Of a stretch of DNA of 64,000 nucleotides, positions 55,866 to 64,000 are shown one piece after another. Made by a program: the position numbers and the translations under genes. Every line of letters starts with the position of its first letter. Position 1 is the first letter of the stretch. Source of the DNA: Clonostachys chloroleuca (lineage: Eukaryota; Ascomycota; Sordariomycetes; Hypocreales; Bionectriaceae); NCBI GenBank assembly GCA_037952775.1, contig JBANAY010000003.1, positions 29,202,001-29,266,000 of the forward strand, read 5' to 3'. The notes under the pieces were generated by a model. The model ran no database searches. It saw only the letters and a program-made list of their open reading frames with translations, and was not told the DNA's origin.

Positions 55866-57678
55866 ATGCCGAGCGATACAAAGGATGACGAGTCTTTAAG
55901 AAGGGCTGGCTCTAACAAGGTTGGCGATGTCTCCGCCGGCATTGTCATAGACGAGATATCACGCGCCGGCGGCTTGCGTCGCGTCTTGGGTAACCGACAG
56001 ATCCAGCTTCTCTCGGCCGGTGGTGCGATCGGTACGGCACTCTTCATTAGCATCGGTGCCGCCCTGACCAAAGGTGGACCTGCCAGCCTCGTTATAGCAT
56101 TTACCCTCTATTCGGCCGTTCTTGCATCTATCAACAACTCAGTGGCGGAGATGACAACACACATGCCCGTCGCTGGAGGCTTTGTTCGTCTCGCCGGATA
56201 CTGGGTTGATGATGCGCTGGGTTTCATGGCCGGCTGGAACTTCTTCTTCTTCGAGGCACTAGCCATCCCGTTTGAGATTACGGCCATGAGCTTTGTCTCC
56301 TCCTTCTGGAGTGAGAGGGTAACCGATCCGGGCCCCACAGCCGCCATTTGTGCCGGCTGTATCATCGTCTATGGGTATGTTGTCATGACTGCTGTGAACC
56401 TTACTTGGGTAGGCAATAGCGACTGCGCCCTTCTCTCATGTAGCCCGACAGCTAATCATGCTTCCGTACTTTCATAGTCTTCTCAACATGGTCGCTGTCA
56501 AGGTCTATGGCGAGTCAGAGTTCTGGCTGTCTTCGGGCAAGATCATCCTACTCCTCATGCTCTTCTCATTTACCTTCATCACCATGGTCGGCGGGAACCC
56601 CAAGGGAGATGCGTACGGCTTCCGGTATTGGTCCAACCCTGGCGCCTTTGCAGAATATCTTTCTCAAGGCGACCTAGGTCGGTTCCAGGGATTCCTCGCC
56701 TGTCTGTATACTGCCGCGTTCACCATTGTTGGCCCCGAGTACATCTCTATGGCTGCTGCTGAGACCAAGCACCCAAGCGTTTACGTCAAGGAGGCCTACA
56801 AGACTGTCTATTATCGTCTCTGCTTCTTCTTTGTTGTCGGCGCTCTAGCTGTGTCCGTTGTCGTTCCATATGATAACCCAACTCTTCGTGACCTGTGGTT
56901 TGGTACGGGTACAGGTAATGGCTCCGCCGCCGGCTCCCCTTACGTTCTAGCCATGAGCATCCTCGGTATAAACGTCTTGCCACACATTGTCAACGCCCTA
57001 ATCCTCACCTCGATTTTCTCAGCCGGTAACACGTACTGCTTTTGCGCCTGCCGTGTGCTGCACGGCCTGGCTCTCGAAGGTCGCGCACCTCAGATTCTGG
57101 CTCGTACTACCAAGAGTGGTACACCAATCTATGCCTTCGGTGTTGTCCTCTGCTTCGCTTGCCTGTCCTTCCTCCAGGTCAGCAGCGGCACTGCCACCGT
57201 CCTCAGCTGGATGACGAGCCTCATCACCGGCGGAGGCCAGATCAACTACATCGTCATGGCCGTCACCTTCCTTCGCTACCACAAGGCCTGCAATGTCCAG
57301 GGCATCGATCGCAAGACCAGGCCCTACTACGGTTGCTTGCAGCCCTACAGCACCTGGCTCGCCATCGGCATGCAAATCTTCATATGTCTGAGCCTCGGCT
57401 ACACCTCCTTCCGCCCCTGGGACGTCGGCAGCTTCTTCGCCAGCTACACCATGCAGATGCTCATGCCGGTTCTCTTCATCGCCTGGAAGCTCTACCACAA
57501 GACGCGCATGGTAGCAGCTGCCGGCGTCGACCTCGTCTGGGAGAGGCCTTTCATCGACGCCTACGAGGCTGCCGAGACTGAAATTCCAACCGGTTTCTGG
57601 GCCGAAATGGCGAGTCTCATTGGTTTCCGCAAGGACAAGCAGAGTTCACTCGAAGCACTGACGCCCAGCGGCACGTAG
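55866..57678 (+). CDS. YAT-family amino-acid permease
   Basis: Two exons (55866-56374 and 56478-57678) with a 103-nt intron give 569 aa, the usual size. The first helix region has LGNRQIQLLSAGGAIGTALF, the family's consensus start after a hydrophilic N-terminus. SVAEMTTHMPVAGGFVRLAGY and the GWNFFFFEALAIPFEITA segment follow. After the intron come ACLYTAAFTIVGPEYISMAA, ALILTSIFSAGNTYCFCACR and the C-terminal helices. These are hallmarks of APC-superfamily yeast-type amino-acid/H+ symporters in the plasma membrane, with about 12 helices. The N-terminus is acidic and Ser/Lys-rich, where such transporters are often ubiquitinated. Substrate cannot be read from sequence. Intact. Confidence 0.93.
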
Positions 57679-58393
57679 AGTCCCGAGGGTAAGGCGGCCA
57701 TCTTGAGGCAGGCATGAACAAGGTGCTAAGTTGATTTTGTGCCTTCTACATGCATTTATTGATGCTTTGAAATACTACAAATTGCATCGTCACCCCGTGC
57801 AATCACATCCAGCTTTGAATACTCATTCCATATAGTACCGTAGGAATAGATTGATGACCAACGCTCTTTTCCCGCTTGGTATTACTCTCATCCTATTGTT
57901 CTTTATTCTCGCCGTGAATCCGCCCTTGACCTGTAGTGAATGTAAATATTATGCATCAAATATTACTTCAAGAGCAATTTTGAAACCATCCATATTATTC
58001 CTTTTGTTTTTTTTTTTTTTTTGGGCAAAAATCAAATACCCAACTTTGCACCCACTTCACCTCGCCATTTTACTACACTTACCTATGAACGAATAAACTC
58101 CCTAATGCTATAAGCTGGAGGGTACTCTTAATAGCATAGTATTTTATCGTTCCTAGGCAGGTTCAGTTTCATATCTTCTCAATCACCGAGACTCATTGCT
58201 AATCAGGGTATCCTCGCCACATGATGATTCGATAGCCACAATCGTAATTTCATTAGAAATAAATTGAACTATTCTAGTAGCACGGCAATGTTAGATTACG
58301 ACAGTGGAGGATTGCCATACTTACACGACCAAGGCAAAAGAGTAGCTGAAATTCCTTTTCGAATGATACTACGGACCTTGTCCAGCGGTCAAC
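57679..58393. other. intergenic between converging genes
   Basis: It holds a T run of about 16 (58009-58024) and AT-rich sequence. No gene seen. Confidence 0.4.
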
Positions 58394-61300
58394 TCAAGGC
58401 AACTTTCCCCATACTATGCTCCCTGAAGGGCTGCCCATTGCCAATATTGACTCTGTGACTGCTATTGATGACCTATAATCAGGGGGGACCCAAAGAATCC
58501 TTTCATCGCCCTTGACAATCCATTCATTATCTTCACTGACCCTATAAGTGTTGAAGTTCTTTGAGTGCCATGTCTCGTTGTGGTCTATCTTGAGATCATG
58601 GTCCCCGTCTCTGTACACAGTCCCCACATTGGTGAAAAATCTTAATTCAGTGGATGAAGCAGCCTGCAATACCCTGATATCTTGAATCTTGGCTGAGAGT
58701 ATTGTGGTAGGCGACTTTAGGTTATAGATTCTAAGCTCGTACCGAAAAGCGACCGCAACCCATTCTCCATTTCCAGAAAACGCGATGCACTCTGGATAAG
58801 GTCCTTCTAATATGATGGTATGGAAACTCATTTTGGGGAGATCCCATACGAAGATCTGGAGCCCTCCGTCCTCCACTCGCTGAAGCAGCGCAGCATTGCA
58901 ACAATTCGGGGAAAACGAAAAGTCAAAGACCCCCGTAGACTTCGTCAAAAGTAGACCCCAATTGGTTGTGTCCCATATTCTAAGGTTGGTATAAGTGGTG
59001 CAAGCAAACCAGTGATCATCTTGTGAAAAGAACATCTGAAACCAGTTCAGCGCCCCGAGGTATTCACTGTCAGGTATTGTGTGAACGCAAGTCTGGGTGG
59101 CTGTGTCCCAAATTTTGACGCTGGACAGACTGCCATCATGCGCCAGCTCTACCTTCGCCGCTGATGCAAGCCACCGCTGCTTGTTTGAGAATTTGAGGAA
59201 AGACACAGGGGCGTGGCGGTCCTCGACCTCCTGCGCAATTGGCGGGTCTATGGACACATCCCAGAGCCTGATAGTGCGGTCATTTGATGCCGAGGCGAGT
59301 AACTGTTTGCTTGGCGAGTATGTGAGCTCTTTAACCGTGGAAGAATGGCCAACAAGAGCTTGAACGCGGGCTCCCTCCAAAGTCCAGATTTCAATTGTTT
59401 GGGCACGGTAGTCAGCCAATGCGAGAAATCCGGGCCCCAAGCAAAGTGAACCATTTATGGGCTTGCCGTCAATGGAGAAACTATGCATGCACTCGCCTGT
59501 CTCCGTGTTTCGGATTTCGATTCTATTTTCAAAGCCCAAGGCAAGCAAGTTTGGGACGGTGGCAGAAAATGAAAGTGGGACTCCGCCCTTGAATTTCTGG
59601 AGAACGTTTTCGAAGGTCAAATCCCATACTATGGTATCATCCCGCCGACGAGAACCAGGAACCGTCCACGCCAGTTGTCGACCGTCTTTGGAGGCCAAGA
59701 AGTGCCAAAAGTTGATCGTGTCCAGCTTGACCCTGCGGACACGGCTAGACTTAGTCACATTCCATACCTCAACCCTTCGATCATTTCCCTCCCTTAGAAT
59801 GACCATTAATTCATTGCACGGTGCCAAAAACTGGACCGACTCGGTCTCTTGGTGGCTGCTTATGATAATATCTGGCGCAAATTCGTTGGTCCCAAGGTCC
59901 CATATTTTAATAGGATCGCCGTCATTATACGAAGCCATCGCGAGCAACCGCCCGTCACATGAGAAAGACACACTCCCTCGCTCTGGTCCCTCTAGATCAA
60001 CATTCAGCTTCTGAACGCACTGCCCCGAGGACGTGTCCCAGATCCTCACAGTCGCATCGCGAGAGGTAGAAGCTATCAGGCAACCATCATGGGAGAATGC
60101 TATAGAGTCTATCACGCCGGTATGGCCCTCGAGTATATGAGTGCAGGCAATGTTCCAGTTTGCAGGCAAACCTGAAGCTATTTCCACCCCAGTTATCTCC
60201 TCTCCTTGATAGTCTTGCCTGATGAAGCTGCTCGTGGGGCTGAACACGAGCGCCGATCCGTAGACTTGGAGAGGTGCTATCTTGATCACTTGCTGGAAAT
60301 AAAACACAAATCTTTGCACATCCTCAGCGAGATCATTTAGCCTTGGGGTTCCTTTATTCTCCTGCCGCTTCTTTGTTAGCAATCACTACATCTTTTCCCC
60401 TAAGAGATTTGGATTCACTCACGATGATGGATCCAAGCTGCTTCACTGCTCTCACTGCCTCTGGGATTTTCCTCAGTAAGGATGCAGCTTCCAGCCAGCT
60501 CAAGAGCTGGCCCCTGATGAAGGCCTCAATCTTATCCTCTGCCTGCGTGTGCCAGTCTTGGACTTCCTGGAGATGGTCCACCCAGAAAACACAGGGATAT
60601 TCCAAACCAGCTAATGGGTCAGGGCGAGGCCGCGTAATCTCTTCAACAAGCACCCCCGGGTCTTCGAGATCATAAATGTTCTTCTCAAGGCCTATAAGAG
60701 CATCTAAAGAGCGTTCAAACATGTGCGAGTGTTGATGCGTGATCCCATTTGTCAATACCCTAGTTGATTTGGTCAAAAAGTCTTGGGCTGTTTGATGCAC
60801 AAAGTAGACAGTTCTTTCCTGCGTAGTCAGAAACGAGCCGCAGTCTTTTATGACATCCTCCAAGTTTTCAGGTTCAACGCCGATTTCTTCAAGTTCTGTT
60901 ATTAGAGTATAGAGCTCATCGATCGTCATGGGGCGAAAGGCAGTGCATGTAGTCGCAAGGATCTGTTGTAAAATAGCCCCATCGTCACTGGCAAAGACCT
61001 GCTCTATCATCCGTTCATACAGACCGTTCAGCCCTTCTGGCATGGATTCCAACTTTTTCATCGTATGGTGAAGCTTAGTCTGAGGGCGTGCCAGTTCTTC
61101 ACACACCAAGGCTACCCAAAGGAAAGTGTCGCCGGCCTTGCGCTGTAGAGTTTCGAGAATATCGTACTTCATCTTGGGCTTATATTTCTTGATTTTATCC
61201 AGGTGATCTACCTTTTTCTGGATAAAATACCCCACTGCTTTGGAAATGGAAGCCTTGTTCAGTTCGAGAGACACCTCAATATCGCTGCAGTCGCTTCGAA

Positions 61301-63032
61301 ATTGATCCTCAATATCAGGCCAGTTTCGGCTCGAAACAACCCATTTGGCATCGAATTTCTTGGAAAGCTCGATTACTAGACGAATAATGTCACATCTATC
61401 GGAATCAGAGCATTCGTCTAATGCATCAATGACAAAGATAGCGCTTCCCAAAGCCGGGTCGTGGAGCATGGCGCGAAGGATTTTCTCTAGGGCGTCCAGC
61501 GCACACAGATCTTCAAAAAGCTTCTTCCCTTGAATATTATAGTTCTCACGTATGTGTGATACTAAATCTGGTCGCTGTTGGCAAAGAAGCCACGTTAGGC
61601 TGCGAAGCACTGCCGGAGCACTTCTTTGGTCCTGTTCCTGCGTAGCTTGGCAGAAGAAATACGCTATTAGCTGTGTAGTTTCCTTCTTCAACTCATCGAT
61701 CATGCCGCAGAGGAGCATTGTCTTTCCTTTGCCTGGGTCTCCCTTGATCCATAGAAGACGCCTTCTCGGATCTTGCCGGAATTCCCTGTAGGCTTCGTGG
61801 TGTAGGATCCAGCGGTATGCGTCCTTCAGTAGTCCACCCTTTGTGCGCACTATGAGTGCTTTGTGATCCTCAGGGTTGATGACAAGCAAGTCACGCAGGC
61901 ACTGCTGATCCTTTTCATCCAGTTGAAATTGACGAAGTGTTTCAGTTTGGTTCTGAATAGCCGTGCTGACCTCTCTGAAGCCCAAACCCCAGTCTCCTAG
62001 TTTCTTAATGAAGCCCGTCCAGAGGTCTCTGTTGGAATCGACCTCTTTTGGCGACCCAGATAACACTCCAAGAAGAGACTCAATTGGTATACTTTTCCCA
62101 AATGATCCGCGCCTCTTCAAATTGGGGTGGTTATTTGCCTGGGCATTCTGTGAAACGACTTCTGGTGTGAGCTTTGTTAAAGCGTCCATAGCCTCGCGGG
62201 ATGGTTCGCTTTCAGGATCATATGCTGTCCGTATCATCGCATCTCTTAGACCTGGTTCGTCTATACACTTTGCTCCGTCATCCAGTTTGTCTTGCATTAG
62301 CAGATGGCAGATAGAGAAGCAGAGGGCAACTCCATGACTCAAGTCAATGACCATCTCATCCTTCCGCGAGATGCTACTAGAGTTTTCCTTGTACAGTAGA
62401 GGATGAGCTAGCTTGTTGTAGAGGCTCTCTGCTAGACATGTGACTTGAATTTCAAACGTGACGTTGTCGAATTTATGGGATATATCAGGATACTTAGGCC
62501 TGACCGTGACATGGTGGTTCGTACTCTCATAGGCACCAAACAAGGCCTTCCAGTCCTTTCCGACATTGCGACACCGGGGAAAGATGTTTGGGTCCTTCGT
62601 TGGCTGAAAGGTTTTCCTGATAAATACATTGGCTGGCTCAGTGTCGGAGAGAAAGTCAACAGTAATTCGAATGCCCGCCAGATCATGTATATCATCCAAT
62701 ATTTCCTGAAATGTTGTGTAAGGGCCGTTTCCGTGATCTTTCCGATATTCTTCTCGGCGTGCGATGGACTTTTCAATCGACTCGCGAGATTTCACTCGAC
62801 CAGTCACTGTATTAGGAACGTTGACGTGGCGAGTGCAATACTGCCTCATCTCTCGCATCAACAAGGCATAACCACTCTCCAGCTCTGGCCAGATCCTTTC
62901 CACAAACTGGAGCTTGACATTACCATCTATTGTAGCATCGGAAATGAGGCCGCGAATTTTTGCATGGAGTGGTTGATCTTCATCATCGCGACCTCTCATC
63001 GCGAGGGGCTGTGACGATGGTGAGGAATCCAT
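58394..63032 (-). CDS. STAND/NLR protein: RelA/SpoT-like domain, NACHT, WD40 propeller
   Basis: Two exons (60423-63032 and 58394-60361) with a 61-nt intron give 1525 aa. Residues about 45-215 form a RelA/SpoT-like nucleotidyltransferase domain. RVKSRESIEKSI carries K81; DDIHDLAGIRI carries D117, G120 and R122; FGAYESTNHHVTV and FEIQVTCLAESLYNKLAH carry E194. The positions expected to bind metal and nucleotide in (p)ppGpp synthetases are kept. NACHT follows: Walker A GDPGKGKT (431-438), Walker B FVIDALDEC (533-541), then KWVVSSRNWP. FVHQTAQDFL marks the end of the NACHT-associated region. The second exon holds about ten WD40-like units, such as HTGVIDSIAFSHDGCLIAST and ASNDRTIRLWD. RelA/SpoT heads have been reported among fungal NLR N-terminal domains. 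Synthesis of an alarmone on activation is an inference. The gene is intact. Confidence 0.9.
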
Positions 63033-63538
63033 TGTATGTGTAGCCAGACTCCAGCACTCCCCGACGATAGGTTATTGCACAGGGCTAGCTTTGTTGGCCG
63101 GTGAAGTGTGGGATGGAATGAGGATCGATTCACATCTCCCTACTACTAACAATGGTCGAGCCTGACTTATTTTGCCCAACCTTGCGAAACATGAAAGATG
63201 CTAAGTTGTAGATATTGGGTGAAACAAAATGAACTACCCCGCTCGTATTTCTCCTTAATCACGCAAGGCAGTTTGCGGCTGGAACCTGCAGATATTCTGT
63301 GGCTCACGAGGTACAACTCCCAATCAGATACGGCCTGCAACGCCACGTTGGTTCGCATAGGCGTTCTTCGTTGGTAAGAATGGAGTATTACGCAGAGTTA
63401 CGTTGCAATCTGGAGGGACACGTAGCAAACAACGACTGGTTTAAAAGCTATTCTGATAAAAGCACACAGCTTTCTTCATAATTACCCTGTTCGTTTTGTG
63501 GGAACCTCACCTGAGGAGCGCTTATATCGCATAAAAAG
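63033..63538. other. intergenic, divergent promoters
   Basis: It separates the leftward RelA/SpoT-NACHT gene from the rightward gene at the window edge. No gene is supported. Confidence 0.4.
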
Positions 63539-64000
63539 ATGATTCAGCCAACTCTCAGTTCTTATAAAGATTTTACCTCATATCGATCCAAATTAAACCC
63601 CTCGCTGTCTAGCCTCAATCAGTATCTAAATCGGGAAACTGGGGCTGAGAGCGCGGGCACAGTCTTGGATTTCGGTGAGCATGGGGCAACAACTCAACAC
63701 CAAATGCTGGAAGGGGGGATTTATCTCATTTGACCACTGCGAGCTCCTCAGTTTTCACGAGAATCATCCTTGTCGAAGACATCAGCCCACGACTAATTTG
63801 CAGCGTGGGTGCAGCATTCGATATTGACCCTTCCTTCTTTGCCGGCTATATCAGCACAGATTTTGAAGCTATTGAGAACAAACCGCCAACGCCCTCGCTT
63901 GCCACACTCCCATCTGTCACTGCTGAAAGGGGCCATCTTCATCTTCATTATCATCTTGTGATGGATTTGGGGAGTGCAGAGAACTTTAGCACCGATACAC
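63539..64000 (+). pseudogene. fungal CorA-like-domain protein, N-terminal part, frameshifted; runs off the window
   Basis: The frame starts MIQPTLSSYKDFTSYRSKLN and continues to HQMLEGG, then a stop. One frame over, it resumes as DLSHLTTASSSVFTRIILVE and ISPRLICSVGAAFDIDPSFF, and is open to the window edge (TERGHLHLHYHL-like region, read as TAERGHLHLHYHL). The switch lies in a run of six G at 63713-63718; seven would keep the frame. The RIILVEDISP...LG/VGAAFDIDPSFFAGYI pattern is typical of fungal proteins that end in CorA-like membrane segments, which would lie outside this window. Either a pseudogene or a homopolymer error. Family tentative. Confidence 0.55.

Noticed and set aside
57019..57581. 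Overlapping frames of 159 (-) and 179 (+) codons inside the permease gene
   Set aside because: They arise from GC-rich third positions of the permease codons; the permease frame carries the conserved family sequence.

Overview
The window looks like nuclear DNA of a filamentous ascomycete (Pezizomycotina, possibly a sordariomycete). Genes stand alone rather than in operons. They carry short GT-AG introns of about 53-109 nt with internal CTAAC/CTGAC-like branch sites. The gene content is typically fungal: NACHT/STAND receptors, a HET-domain protein, F-box and 2EXR-like proteins, a YAT-type amino-acid permease, a plasma-membrane-type Ca2+ ATPase, secreted CAZymes and small secreted cysteine-rich proteins. 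I cannot name the species. Gene density is low and broken genes are many, as in accessory or subtelomeric DNA.

Layout. 1-5.0 kb holds only decayed coding-like fragments. 5.05-5.97 kb (-) is a 2EXR/F-box-like protein. 6.28-10.14 kb (+) is an NLR with a helical N-terminal domain, NACHT and ankyrin-like repeats; its exons join to 1209 aa. 12.07-13.64 kb (+) is an F-box protein. 15.00-16.91 kb (+) is a secreted protein with about 350 residues of Lys/Ala/Gly repeats fused to a heat-labile-enterotoxin-like ADP-ribosyltransferase domain.

From 17.42 to 33.12 kb a decayed cytosolic glutamyl-tRNA synthetase gene is split in two. Its N-terminal half (17.42-18.46) and C-terminal half (about 32.27-33.12) lie on the same strand, 13.8 kb apart. 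Between them are a GH29 fucosidase pseudogene, an intact HET gene, a GH43 pseudogene, an SRPBCC protein, a bZIP factor and the 3' end of a further glycoside hydrolase.

34.1-36.1 kb (-) is a fungal membrane protein of unknown function, and 36.6-37.3 kb (+) a small protein with an NLR-like N-terminus. 37.3-43.2 kb is gene-poor, with coding relics and two copies of a dispersed repeat; a third copy is at 51.5 kb. 43.2-43.9 kb is a secreted CHRD-domain protein. 44.2-48.0 kb (-) is a Ca2+ ATPase with a small frameshift. 49.73-50.00 kb is an eight-cysteine secreted protein of 69 aa. 51.8-52.9 kb (-) is a class 3 lipase with a 1-nt frameshift. 55.9-57.7 kb is an amino-acid permease. 58.4-63.0 kb (-) is a RelA/SpoT-NACHT-WD40 receptor. 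A further gene, also frameshifted, runs off the right end.

How it fits together: the intact genes lean towards self/non-self recognition (two NLRs, HET, a short NLR-N-terminus-like protein) and secreted interaction proteins (ADP-ribosyltransferase, cysteine-rich peptide, CHRD). Most carbohydrate-degrading genes are broken. The two best candidates for something under-described are the Lys-rich, apparently Kex2-processed ADP-ribosyltransferase at 15.0 kb and the alarmone-synthetase-headed NLR at 58.4 kb. All functional calls rest on reading motifs by eye; no search was run.
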